This document shows, in pieces, positions 23,586-32,379 of a stretch of DNA of 64,000 nucleotides. Each line of letters starts with the position of its first letter. The first letter of the stretch is position 1. Source of the stretch: Hyphomicrobiales bacterium. Its GTDB lineage: Bacteria > Pseudomonadota > Alphaproteobacteria > Rhizobiales > Beijerinckiaceae. The translations under genes were made by a program, and so were the position numbers. Where the stretch lies: assembly GCA_019075905.1 (NCBI GenBank), contig JAGXAM010000005.1, positions 62,001 through 126,000 of the forward strand, written 5' to 3'. A model generated the notes under the pieces. It searched no databases, had not been told where the DNA came from, and saw only the letters and a list, made by a program, of their open reading frames with translations.

Positions 23586-25442
23586 TCATTCGCCCGTCTC
23601 GGCCAGCGCGGCGCGGCGGCGTGCCCTTTCCTTCTTGCCGGGCTTGATCTTGTTTTCGACGGGGGCGGCGCCGGCCAGATGGCCGAGGCGCTGGGCTTTG
23701 GATATGTAGGCTTTGGCGGCGCGCGGCGGCGCGCCATCAGGCTTGCCCCCGGCGGGCGATGCCGGCCGCGCCCCCCTCGGCGCGTGGCGATCCCGCGAGG
23801 GGGCACCGTGCGGGCCTGATCCGGCGCGCTCGATGCGCATGCTTTTATCGGCCATCCGCGCTGTCGCTTTGGTGAAGGTGTCAGCATGGCTGGCGGCAAT
23901 CTCGAACATGGTCTCGCGGTCGGCGATCTTGATCGCGCCAATTTCGGCCTTGCTGATGCGCCCGGCGCGGCACAGGAGTGGGATGAGCCACTTGGGATCG
24001 GCATCCTTGGCGCGCCCGATGTTGAGGCGAAACCATACCGCGCCATCGAGCGTTGCGTGGCCGGGGCGCTCGCGCAGCGGATCATAGCCGGCGCGCCCTG
24101 GCCGCACCTCACGCGGGCCCTCCGGACGACCGGCACCGGGATCATCAAGATCCTCGGGGGCGGGCAGGCGCTGACGCAGGAAGCTGGCGAGCGCTAGGGC
24201 AATAGCGTCGGGCGTATGGCGGGCCTGCAGGGCGCGGGCGATATCGACATCTTCCTCCAGCGCGGCGCCGGTAAAGACCGGATCAGCCAGCAACCGCGCC
24301 TCATCCTTGGCGCGCACCTCGTCGGCTGTCGGCGGGCCTGACCATGTGCAGGCGACGCGGGCGCTCATCAGCAAGGTCTCGGCGCGACGGCGGCGGGTGA
24401 CCGGCACGATCAGCACGCAGACGCCCTTGCGCCCGGCGCGGCCGGTGCGCCCGGAGCGGTGCAGCAGGGTCTCGCGGTTGTTGGGCAGATCGGCATGGAT
24501 CACCAGCGACAGGTCAGGCAGATCGAGCCCGCGAGCGGCGACGTCGGTGGCGACGCAGACGCGGGCGCGGCCATCACGCAGCGCCTGCAGGCCATGGCTG
24601 CGCTCGTTTTGCGAGAGCTCGCCCGATAGTGCGACCGCCGCAAAGCCGCGCTCGGTGAGGCTGGCGTGCATGTGGCGCACGCCGTCGCGGGTCGCGCAGA
24701 AGACTATGGCGGCGCGGGCCTCGAAATAACGCAGCACATTCACCACCGCATGTTCGCCCTCCTGCGGCGCACAACGCACGGCACGGTATTCGATATCGGC
24801 ATGTGCCGCAGTTGCCGAGGCGACATCGATGCGCAGGCTGTCGCGCTGAAAATTGCGGGCAAGCAGGGCGATGGCCTTGGGGATGGTGGCGGAGAACAAC
24901 AGCGTGCGGCGCTCGGAGGGCGTGGCGGCAAGGATGAATTCGAGATCTTCCCTGAAACCGAGATCAAGCATTTCATCGGCCTCGTCGAGCACGACGGCCT
25001 TGAGCGCCGCGGCATTGAGGCGGCCGCGCTCAAGATGGTCACGCAGGCGGCCGGGCGTTCCCACGACAATATGGCAACCGGCAGCAAGGGCGCGCTGCTC
25101 GCGGCGCGCATCCATGCCACCGACGCAGGAAACCACCTTGCCGCCGGCCTCGGCGAAAAGCCATTCGAGTTCGCGGTGCACCTGCATCGCCAACTCACGG
25201 GTGGGCGCAACTACCAGCGCCAGAGGTGCGTCAGGAGAAGCGAGGACTGGCGCCGCGCCCAGCAGGGCAGCAGCGAGCGACAGGCCATAGGCAACGGTCT
25301 TGCCGGAGCCGGTCTGGGCTGAAACCAGCAAGTCACGCGCCGGATCGGCGGCGAGAACGGCGTCCTGCACGGGGGTGGGTTCGGCATAGTCGCGCGCTTG
25401 CAGCGCCTTGGTCAGGGCAGGATGGAGTTTGGGGAAGGGCAT
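23586..25442 (-). CDS. DEAD-box RNA helicase with DbpA-like C-terminal domain
   Basis: The 618-aa protein has all core motifs: Q-motif region ARDYAEPTPVQDAVL, Walker A AQTGSGKT, LDEADEMLD, FSATIP and HRSGRTGRAGRKG. A C-terminal domain around VWFRLNIGRAKDADPKWLIP matches the RNA-binding domain of DbpA/CsdA helicases, and a basic tail (KIKPGKKERARRRAA) ends the protein. Such helicases act in ribosome assembly or RNA decay, particularly in the cold. ATG 25442 starts directly at the helicase fold. It is a single gene convergent with the outer-membrane gene. Confidence 0.92.
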   Translation of the reverse strand: MPFPKLHPALTKALQARDYAEPTPVQDAVLAADPARDLLVSAQTGSGKTVAYGLSLAAALLGAAPVLASPDAPLALVVAPTRELAMQVHRELEWLFAEAGGKVVSCVGGMDARREQRALAAGCHIVVGTPGRLRDHLERGRLNAAALKAVVLDEADEMLDLGFREDLEFILAATPSERRTLLFSATIPKAIALLARNFQRDSLRIDVASATAAHADIEYRAVRCAPQEGEHAVVNVLRYFEARAAIVFCATRDGVRHMHASLTERGFAAVALSGELSQNERSHGLQALRDGRARVCVATDVAARGLDLPDLSLVIHADLPNNRETLLHRSGRTGRAGRKGVCVLIVPVTRRRRAETLLMSARVACTWSGPPTADEVRAKDEARLLADPVFTGAALEEDVDIARALQARHTPDAIALALASFLRQRLPAPEDLDDPGAGRPEGPREVRPGRAGYDPLRERPGHATLDGAVWFRLNIGRAKDADPKWLIPLLCRAGRISKAEIGAIKIADRETMFEIAASHADTFTKATARMADKSMRIERAGSGPHGAPSRDRHAPRGARPASPAGGKPDGAPPRAAKAYISKAQRLGHLAGAAPVENKIKPGKKERARRRAALAETGE

Positions 25443-25565
25443 TGCATCGCTTTCAAAAGGAAGGCTTGGCCTAGGCCCTTTGCCAAGGCGACGCAATCAC
25501 CGCGAAGCAGCATTTGTCCGCCATGTCGCCCATATGGGCGCGCTGGTGTCCCGGGCCGACGCCGA

Positions 25566-26627
25566 TCAGGCGACCGCAGCCCTGTCGTTGCTGGCGGCCG
25601 GCAAGGTGCGCCGCACGAAATAATCCGGCTCGGTGAGCTGGCGGCGCAGCGTCGGGATGATCTCGCGGTAGCAATCGACGATGCCCTTGTAGGGCGGCGG
25701 ACAGACGTCCTTGATTTCCTCGTGCAATTCCGGGAGCCGGTGATAGGGCACCATCGGAAACATGTGATGCTCGATGTGGTAATTCATGTTCCAGTAAACG
25801 AACTGGCTGAAGGGGTTCATCCTGGTGGTGCGGCAGTTGAGGCGATGGTCGAGCACATCCTCGGCAAGGCCGATATGCTGCGTGAGGCCGGTCATAACCT
25901 GATGCCAGGCGCCATATATGCGCGGCAGGCCGATCAGCATCAGCGGCACCAGCGACTGCGTCAGGGCGCTGGCGAGCAGCGTCAGGCAATAGATCACCAC
26001 CCAGTTGCGGGCGACCTGCACCACTTTGCCCCATTCGCCGCGCGGAATAAAATCCTTCTCGCTGGCGTTGAGATTGCCCGAGGCATAGCGCAACATCGCC
26101 GCCAGCGACTGCGGCACATCGATCAGGCCGAAGACATTGAGGCCGACCTTGAGCACTTCGGGCGGTCTGGTCGTGATGATTTCCGGGTCGCGGCCGACGA
26201 TGATCGTATCGGTATGGTGGCGCGAATGGCTCCATTTCCAGACGATCGGGTTGCGCATCATCATGAAGCAGGCGAGCTGATAGACGGCGTCATTTTTCCA
26301 CGGTGTCTTGAAGGCCGTGCCGTGGCCGCATTCATGCCAGCGGCTGTCGCCGCCAGACCCGTAAAGCACGCCATAAATCAAGAAGAAGGGCACACACAGC
26401 CACGAGCCCCAGAACAGCGCGCCGAGGGAACCGGTGACCAGCATCGCGCCTATCCAGATGGCGGTGTCGCGGGTCGCGGGCTCATCGGAGCGCTGCATCA
26501 ATTGCTTCATGCGGGCGCGGGGAATGTCGGGACGGTACCATTGCGCATTCGCCAGCCCGGCCTCGATCGCTGCGGCATTGAGCGGGCCGGTCAGGCTGTA
26601 GTCACGCGGATGGAGGCTGTTCGTCAT
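25566..26627 (-). CDS. Membrane fatty acid desaturase (MocD-like)
   Basis: The 353-aa integral membrane protein shows the three histidine boxes of di-iron desaturases: HECGHGT, HSRHH and HIEHH, with hydrophobic helices between them (for example GAMLVTGSLGALFWGSWLC and FFLIYGVLYG). The segment SHSRHHTDTIIVGRDPEI resembles the group that includes MocD of rhizopine catabolism, whose biochemical role is unclear. It may act on lipids or on another hydrophobic substrate. It lies downstream of deoB on the same strand after a 120-nt gap, so it may be transcribed separately. Confidence 0.87.
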   Translation of the reverse strand: MTNSLHPRDYSLTGPLNAAAIEAGLANAQWYRPDIPRARMKQLMQRSDEPATRDTAIWIGAMLVTGSLGALFWGSWLCVPFFLIYGVLYGSGGDSRWHECGHGTAFKTPWKNDAVYQLACFMMMRNPIVWKWSHSRHHTDTIIVGRDPEIITTRPPEVLKVGLNVFGLIDVPQSLAAMLRYASGNLNASEKDFIPRGEWGKVVQVARNWVVIYCLTLLASALTQSLVPLMLIGLPRIYGAWHQVMTGLTQHIGLAEDVLDHRLNCRTTRMNPFSQFVYWNMNYHIEHHMFPMVPYHRLPELHEEIKDVCPPPYKGIVDCYREIIPTLRRQLTEPDYFVRRTLPAASNDRAAVA

Positions 26628-26747
26628 GGCTGGCTCCGTGAATGCATCGTTGTTTTATCGCAAAAAGCTGACCGTGCAAGTATATTCGCGCTACAATTAC
26701 AGCAAGTCCGGGCGAGGCTGACAGAAGAACAAGCGGTAGCGGGGCGC

Positions 26748-27962
26748 TCAGAAGGGTGTGCCGAAAGCTGGCGCCGACAGGCCGATATGGCGGGCCAGCG
26801 TGGCGGCCATGTCAGCGAAGGTCGGGCGCTGGCCGATGGCGCGAGCCGGCTGGCCGGGGCTAAAGGCCAGCACCGGCACCTGTTCGCGTGTGTGGTCGGT
26901 GCCGCGCCATGTCGGATCATTGCCATGGTCGGCGGTGATGATCGCCAGATCTTCCGGCTGCAGGGCGGCGATCAGGGCCGGCAGGCGTGCATCAAACCGC
27001 TCCAGCGCCGCCGCATAACCGGCGACATCGCGGCGATGGCCGTATTCACTGTCGAAATCGACAAAATTCGCAAAGATCAGGCCGCCGTCGGGCAAGGTTT
27101 GCAGGGCGTTCAGCAGGTGATCGAAATTGGCTTCATTGTCGGCGCCCTTGAGCTCCTGCCCGGTGGCGCGATGCGCAAAAATATCGCCGATCTTGCCGAT
27201 GCTGACGATGGTGCGGCCGGCGGCGCTGGCCCTGTCGAGAAGATGGCCGTGTGGCGGCGGCATGGCAAAATCCTTGCGGTGGGCCGTGCGCCGGAAGCCG
27301 GTGGCGGCGGTGCCGACAAAGGGGCGGGCTATAATGCGGCCGATTTTCAGGTCGTCGCACAGGCGCCGCGCCACAAGGCAGAGATCATAGAGGCGCTGCA
27401 GGCCGAAAGTTTCCTCATGGGCGGCAATCTGCAGCACGCTGTCCACCGACGTGTAGCAAATCGGCTTGCCGGAGCGGACGTGCTCGGCCCCGAAGTCCTC
27501 GATGATCTGGGTGCCCGAGGCGTGGCAATTGCCGAGAATGCCGGGGAGTGCGGCCTCGCGGATCATCGCCTCGGTGAGGCTTGCCGGGAAGCTTGGCTGC
27601 GTATCGGGGAAATAGCCGGGGGCGAAATCGACCCCGGCACCGGCCATTTCCCAATGGCCTGAGGGGGTATCCTTGCCGGGCGCGGTCTCGATGGCGCTGC
27701 CATAGCTGCCGCGCGGCTTGATATCGGCGGCAAATCCGGCAGGCAGACTGCCGGCTGTCTGCGCGGCCAGCCCGAGCCCGAGCGTTTCCAGCACCGGCAG
27801 GCGCAGGGGCCCGCTGCGCAGGCCGTCGCGCTCGCCGCGCCCGGCATGGCAGGCTGCTGCGATGTGCCCGAGGGTGCTTGCGCCCTCATCACCAAAGGCG
27901 CGGGCATCGGGGGCATGGCCAATGCCGAATGAATCCAGCACGATCAAGAGGGCGCGGGCCAT
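26748..27962 (-). CDS. deoB: Phosphopentomutase DeoB
   Basis: DeoB interconverts (deoxy)ribose-1-phosphate and (deoxy)ribose-5-phosphate, linking nucleoside breakdown to central metabolism. The 404-aa protein starts [18 protein letters not shown] with the metal-binding Asp, has [11 protein letters not shown] with the phospho-acceptor Thr, and ends with metal motifs [14 protein letters not shown] and [19 protein letters not shown]. All features of the alkaline-phosphatase-fold family are present. Its ATG overlaps the yejF stop by 1 nt (TAATG), so it belongs to the transporter operon. No other deo gene is in the window. Confidence 0.95.
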   Translation of the reverse strand: MARALLIVLDSFGIGHAPDARAFGDEGASTLGHIAAACHAGRGERDGLRSGPLRLPVLETLGLGLAAQTAGSLPAGFAADIKPRGSYGSAIETAPGKDTPSGHWEMAGAGVDFAPGYFPDTQPSFPASLTEAMIREAALPGILGNCHASGTQIIEDFGAEHVRSGKPICYTSVDSVLQIAAHEETFGLQRLYDLCLVARRLCDDLKIGRIIARPFVGTAATGFRRTAHRKDFAMPPPHGHLLDRASAAGRTIVSIGKIGDIFAHRATGQELKGADNEANFDHLLNALQTLPDGGLIFANFVDFDSEYGHRRDVAGYAAALERFDARLPALIAALQPEDLAIITADHGNDPTWRGTDHTREQVPVLAFSPGQPARAIGQRPTFADMAATLARHIGLSAPAFGTPF

Positions 27963-29581
27963 TATCCTGCAACCTCCGCAGCGGAGACCGCCTCGATGTT
28001 GAAAGCTGCCGCAAACAGGGCGCGCGTATAGGGATGCTGCGGGGCGGCGAAAATCGGCGCGGCCGGCCCGCTTTCCATCACCTTGCCCCCCTTCATGATG
28101 ATGAGGTCGCTCGCCAGCGCCTTCACCACCTTCAAATCGTGGCTGATGAACATATAGGCGATGCCATGGCGGGCCTGCAGGTCGCGCAGCAAGGTGACGA
28201 TCTGCGCCTGCACCGACATGTCCAGCGCCGAAGTCGGCTCATCGAGCACGATGAATTTGGGTTCGAGCACCAGGGCGCGGGCAATGGCAATGCGCTGGCG
28301 CTGGCCGCCGGAAAATTCATGCGGGAAGCGGTCCATGGTGGCGGGGTCGAGATCAGTGGCGGCCAAAGCCGCCGTCACGCGCGACCGGCGCTCGGTAGCG
28401 GTGAGGCTTGAGTTCTGGATGCGCAGGCCCTCCTCGACGATCTGCGCGACCGACATGCGCGGCGACAGCGAGCCGAAGGGATCCTGAAACACCACCTGCA
28501 AATCGCGGCGCAGCGGCCGCATGGCGGTGGAATTCAGCGATGAAATATCCTTGCCGAGCCAGATGATCGGCCCCTGCGAGCGGATCAGGCGCAAGATCGC
28601 TAGCCCGAGCGTGGTCTTGCCCGAGCCTGATTCGCCGACAATGCCCAGCGTATGGCCAGCGCGCACCTGCAGGGAAATACCATCGACCGCCTTGATATGC
28701 GACACGACGCGGCGCATCAGGCCACGGCGCACCGGAAACCAGACTTTCAAATCCCCGGTTTGCAGCAACAGCGGCCTCGTAGTGTCGACAGCCGGGGCTG
28801 CGCCTTTGGGTTCAGCCGCCAGCAGCATTTTCGTATAGGGATGCTGCGGGCCGGCAAACAGGCTGGCGGCGGGGCCGGCCTCGACGATGCGGCCTTTCTG
28901 CATCACCGCCACATCATCGGCGATCTTGCGGACGATGCCGAGATCATGGGTGATGAACAGCATGGCCATGCCAAGCCGGGTTTGCAGATCCTTCAACAGT
29001 GCGAGAATCTGCGCCTGCACGGTAACATCCAGCGCCGTGGTCGGTTCATCGGCAATGAACAGGTCGGGCCGGTTGACCAGCGCCATGGCGATCATCACGC
29101 GCTGGCGCTGCCCGCCCGACAATTGATGCGGGTAGGCGCCGAGACGCCCGGCGGGATCGGGAATGCCGACCTCCGCGAGCGCTGCCACCACCCTGTCGCG
29201 GATGTCGCGCTTGCGGGTGCCGTGCAATTCGAGGATTTCGCCGATCTGCCGCTCGATGCTGTGCAGCGGGTTGAGCGATGACATCGGCTCCTGGAACACC
29301 ATGGTGATCTTGCGTCCCCGCAGGGCGCGCAATTGCCGCTCGCTCATGGCCAGCACGTCATCGCCGGCAAAATTGATATGGCCGGTAACGCGCGCTGCTG
29401 GCGGCAGAAGGCGGGCCAGCGACAGGGCGGTGATGGATTTGCCGGACCCCGATTCTCCCACCAGGGCGAGGGTGCGACCCTTTTCCAGCGTGAAGCCGAC
29501 ATCCTGCACGACCGGCGTGAGCGCGCCGCGCGCCTGAAAGCCGATGCCAAGACCGGTTACGTGCAACAAGGGGCTGGTCAT
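27962..29581 (-). CDS. yejF: Peptide ABC transporter, fused ATPase YejF
   Basis: YejF drives the YejABEF importer of peptides, which also imports microcin C in enterobacteria. The 539-aa protein holds two complete nucleotide-binding domains in tandem. Each has Walker A GESGSGKS or GESGSGKT, a Q-loop, the signature LSGGQRQRV or FSGGQRQRI, and Walker [13 protein letters not shown] or [12 protein letters not shown]. It starts on a 4-nt overlap with the PIN gene stop and ends on a 1-nt overlap with deoB. Confidence 0.93.
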   Translation of the reverse strand: MTSPLLHVTGLGIGFQARGALTPVVQDVGFTLEKGRTLALVGESGSGKSITALSLARLLPPAARVTGHINFAGDDVLAMSERQLRALRGRKITMVFQEPMSSLNPLHSIERQIGEILELHGTRKRDIRDRVVAALAEVGIPDPAGRLGAYPHQLSGGQRQRVMIAMALVNRPDLFIADEPTTALDVTVQAQILALLKDLQTRLGMAMLFITHDLGIVRKIADDVAVMQKGRIVEAGPAASLFAGPQHPYTKMLLAAEPKGAAPAVDTTRPLLLQTGDLKVWFPVRRGLMRRVVSHIKAVDGISLQVRAGHTLGIVGESGSGKTTLGLAILRLIRSQGPIIWLGKDISSLNSTAMRPLRRDLQVVFQDPFGSLSPRMSVAQIVEEGLRIQNSSLTATERRSRVTAALAATDLDPATMDRFPHEFSGGQRQRIAIARALVLEPKFIVLDEPTSALDMSVQAQIVTLLRDLQARHGIAYMFISHDLKVVKALASDLIIMKGGKVMESGPAAPIFAAPQHPYTRALFAAAFNIEAVSAAEVAG

Positions 29582-30021
29582 GGTCGTCCGGCCTCGCAGG
29601 GCGGCACCAGCTGCGCCAGCGCGACCCGCTCGATGGTGGCGGGAAGCCGCAGATGCCGGTCATCGCTGGCCATGACATCGCAGCCGCTGCTGATGGCGGT
29701 GGCAACATGGATGGCATCAGGCAAATCCATGCCGCGCAGGCCGGCGGCACGGCGCAGGATGGCGCGGGTGATGGGCAGCACCTGCAGGCATGATCCGGGC
29801 GCGAACAGGGCCTCATAGGCGGCAAGGGGGGCAGCTTCGTGCCGGGCCAGCGGGCCACCGAGCACTTCGGCAAGGGTCAATTCGCTCGTGGTGCCAAGGC
29901 ATTCGCGGCGCTCCATGGCGCCCAGCAAGGCCTGGGCCCCGAGCGCCTTTTGCTCGATGGCGGCGATCATGACATTGGCATCGAGATAGACATGCCGGTG
30001 TTCGAGGTTGAAGGCGCTCAT
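29578..30021 (-). CDS. PIN-domain protein, VapC-like ribonuclease
   Basis: PIN domains are metal-dependent ribonucleases; VapC toxins are the best-known bacterial ones. The 147-aa protein keeps the acidic residues of the active site: Asp14 in YLDANVMIAAIE, Glu52 in SELTLAEVLGG, Asp102 in DLPDAIHVATA and Asp120 or Asp121 in VMASDDRHLRL. No antitoxin-like gene is next to it. It sits between yejE and yejF with 4-nt ATGA overlaps on both sides, so it is translated with the transporter. That position is unusual: in standard yej operons yejE and yejF are adjacent. Whether it is a former toxin or a regulatory nuclease cannot be told. Confidence 0.85.
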   Translation of the reverse strand: MSAFNLEHRHVYLDANVMIAAIEQKALGAQALLGAMERRECLGTTSELTLAEVLGGPLARHEAAPLAAYEALFAPGSCLQVLPITRAILRRAAGLRGMDLPDAIHVATAISSGCDVMASDDRHLRLPATIERVALAQLVPPCEAGRP

Positions 30022-31157
30022 GCGAAGCTCTTTCGCGGATCAAAGGCGTCACGCACCGCCTCGCCGATGAAGGTCAGCAGCGATAGCAGCAAGGCTATGG
30101 CGATGAAACTGGTGATCGCCAGCCACGGGGCCTGCAGATTGGACTTGCCCTGCAACAGCAATTCGCCGAGCGAGGCCGAGCCCGGCGGGAGGCCGAAACC
30201 GAGAAAATCCAGCGCGGTCAGCGTCGCGATCGAGGCGTTGAGGATGAAGGGCATGAAGGTGATGGTCGCCACCATGGCATTGGGCAGGACGTGGCGAAAC
30301 AGGATGCGGTTGTTCGAGAGGCCGAGGGCCCGCGCCGCATTGACATATTCGAGGTTGCGGGCGCGCAGCGTCTCGGCCCGCACCAGATGCACCAGTGATA
30401 CCCAGGAAAACAGCAGCAGGACCCCGAGCAGCACGAAAAAACCCGGGGTGATGACCGAGGCGACGATGATCAGGATATAGAGTTGCGGCAGCGATGACCA
30501 GATTTCGATGAAGCGCTGCATGGAAAGATCGAGCCAGCCGCCATAAAACCCCTGCACGGCACCGGCGAGAATGCCGACCACTGAGGACAGCCCGGCCAGC
30601 AACAGGCCGAACAGCACGGAAATGCGGAAGCCATAGACCAGCCGGGCGACGACATCGCGCGCCTGGTCATCGGTGCCAAGCCAGTTCCATTCCAGCGCGT
30701 TGCAGGCCTCACCCGGTGGCGGGTGCTTGTGCTGCAACAGGGCGGCGGGCCGGCAAGTGCGGTCGCTCAGCAGCCAGGTTGGCGGCGAGGGCGCCGGCGT
30801 TGGCAAATCCAGCTTGTGGGTGTTCCAGGAAAAGCGGATCGGCGGCCAGATCAGCCAGCCTTTGGCCTTGATTTCCTTCTGCACGAAGGGGTCGCGGTAA
30901 TCGGTGGTTGGCAGAAAGCCGCCAAAATCGGTTTCCGGGTAATTGACGAAAACCGGAAGATAGAATTGCCCCTGATAGCGCACCAGCAGCGGGCGGTCAT
31001 TGATCCAGAAATTAGCGGTGAGGGAGCCAAAAAACAGGAACAGGAAGATCCACAAAGACCACCAGCCACGGCGGTTGGCGCGGAAATTCGCGAGGCGACG
31101 CCGGTTGATCGGCGAGAGCGCCAAGCGGCGCGTGGCAGGGGCAAGGCTGGTCATCAT
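30018..31157 (-). CDS. yejE: Peptide ABC transporter permease YejE
   Basis: The 379-aa inner-membrane permease has the long N-terminal helix and periplasmic insert typical of YejE (FLFLFFGSLTANFWINDRPL, then a Pro-rich stretch before WNWLGTDDQARDVVARLVYG). The permease domain carries the EAA-type motif VRAETLRARNLEYVNAARAL, and LPPGSASLGELLLQGK closes the family signature. Together with YejB it forms the membrane channel. It overlaps the yejB stop and the PIN start by 4 nt each. Confidence 0.93.
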   Translation of the reverse strand: MMTSLAPATRRLALSPINRRRLANFRANRRGWWSLWIFLFLFFGSLTANFWINDRPLLVRYQGQFYLPVFVNYPETDFGGFLPTTDYRDPFVQKEIKAKGWLIWPPIRFSWNTHKLDLPTPAPSPPTWLLSDRTCRPAALLQHKHPPPGEACNALEWNWLGTDDQARDVVARLVYGFRISVLFGLLLAGLSSVVGILAGAVQGFYGGWLDLSMQRFIEIWSSLPQLYILIIVASVITPGFFVLLGVLLLFSWVSLVHLVRAETLRARNLEYVNAARALGLSNNRILFRHVLPNAMVATITFMPFILNASIATLTALDFLGFGLPPGSASLGELLLQGKSNLQAPWLAITSFIAIALLLSLLTFIGEAVRDAFDPRKSFA

Positions 31158-32224
31158 ACCTCGCGCGTCTCAAAATCAATGCGCGGGTCGATCCAGGTAT
31201 AGACCAGATCGGATAGCAAATTGACGAACAGGCCAATCAGCGAAAAAATGTAAAGATTGGCAAAGACAATCGGATAATCACGGTTCTGGATCGCCTCGAA
31301 CGACAGGAGCCCGAGGCCGTCCAGCGAGAATATGGTCTCGATCAACAACGAGGAGGTGAGAAACGCGGCAATGAAAGCGCCGGGAAAGCCGGCAATGACG
31401 ATCAGCATGGCATTGCGAAAGACATGGCCATAAAGCACGCGGGTCTCGCTCAGGCCCTTCATGCGCGCGGTCTGGACATAGAGCTTGCGGATTTCTTCGA
31501 GAAACGAGTTTTTTGTCAGGAAGGTCGTGGTGGCAAACGAGGACAATGACATGGCGGTCACCGGCAGGGTGATATGCCAGAAATAATCGGTGACCTTGTG
31601 CCAGGGCGTGAAATGCGCCCAGCCTTCGGAGGTCAGCCCACGCAGCGGGAATATTTGCCAGAACGAGCCGCCCGCGAACAGCACGATCAGCAGAATTCCC
31701 ACCAGAAAGCCCGGCACCGCATAGCCGATGATGATCGCCGCCGAGGTCCAGGCATCGAAGCGCGAGCCATCCGCGATCGCCTTGCGTATGCCGAGCGGAA
31801 TGGAAATCGCATAGGAAATCAGCGTCATCCACAGGCCCAGCGAGATCGAGACCGGGAGTTTCTGCTCGATCAGCGAGAGAACCGGCTGATCGCGGAAATA
31901 GGATTTGCCAAAATCAAAGCGCACATAATTCTTGACCATGATCCAGAAGCGCTCGGGGGCGGGCTTGTCGAAGCCGAATTGCTTGTTGAGCTCGGCGACG
32001 AATTTGGGATCAAGGCCTTCGGCGCCGCGATAGCCCGAACCGTTGGAAATGCCTGAGCCACCACCAAAATTGGCGTTGGCACCCTGCGCCGTGCCTTGCA
32101 GCTGCGCCATGACCCGCTCGACCGGCCCGCCCGGCGCAAACTGGACAATGATGAAAGAAATCAGCAGGATGCCGAAAATGGTGGGAATAATCAGCCCGAG
32201 GCGGCGTAAAACATAGACCAGCAT
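31154..32224 (-). CDS. yejB: Peptide ABC transporter permease YejB
   Basis: The 356-aa permease starts MLVYVLRRLGLIIPTIFGIL, the usual opening of DppB/YejB proteins, and contains LNKQFGFDKPAPERFWIM, FGKSYFRDQPV and the permease motif YVQTARMKGLSETRVLYGHV. It is the first gene of the yejB-yejE-PIN-yejF-deoB unit. The binding-protein gene yejA is not upstream: the 155-nt gap to metH holds no gene. The receptor must be encoded elsewhere. Confidence 0.93.
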   Translation of the reverse strand: MLVYVLRRLGLIIPTIFGILLISFIIVQFAPGGPVERVMAQLQGTAQGANANFGGGSGISNGSGYRGAEGLDPKFVAELNKQFGFDKPAPERFWIMVKNYVRFDFGKSYFRDQPVLSLIEQKLPVSISLGLWMTLISYAISIPLGIRKAIADGSRFDAWTSAAIIIGYAVPGFLVGILLIVLFAGGSFWQIFPLRGLTSEGWAHFTPWHKVTDYFWHITLPVTAMSLSSFATTTFLTKNSFLEEIRKLYVQTARMKGLSETRVLYGHVFRNAMLIVIAGFPGAFIAAFLTSSLLIETIFSLDGLGLLSFEAIQNRDYPIVFANLYIFSLIGLFVNLLSDLVYTWIDPRIDFETREV

Positions 32225-32379
32225 GCAGTTCGGTCTCTCACCTGTGATTCGGCCACAACGCCCGCCGCCGCCAATCTGCCCGTCGCGGGCGGTGCTGGCA
32301 AGAGCGGAGGCGTTTCACGGCGCTGGCCGGCCGCGGCCCAGGCTGGCGCGGGATCGCGGCCCGCGTGTTTTTGCGACAA

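Noticed and set aside
25458-25486. CTTGGC/GCCAAG inverted repeat as a terminator of the desaturase or helicase gene
   Set aside because: It lies upstream of the helicase start and the arms are only 6 bp, with no T-run.
25398-27662. A 754-aa plus-strand open frame opposite the desaturase and deoB
   Set aside because: It is antisense to two genes with intact catalytic motifs; long antisense frames are common at this GC content.
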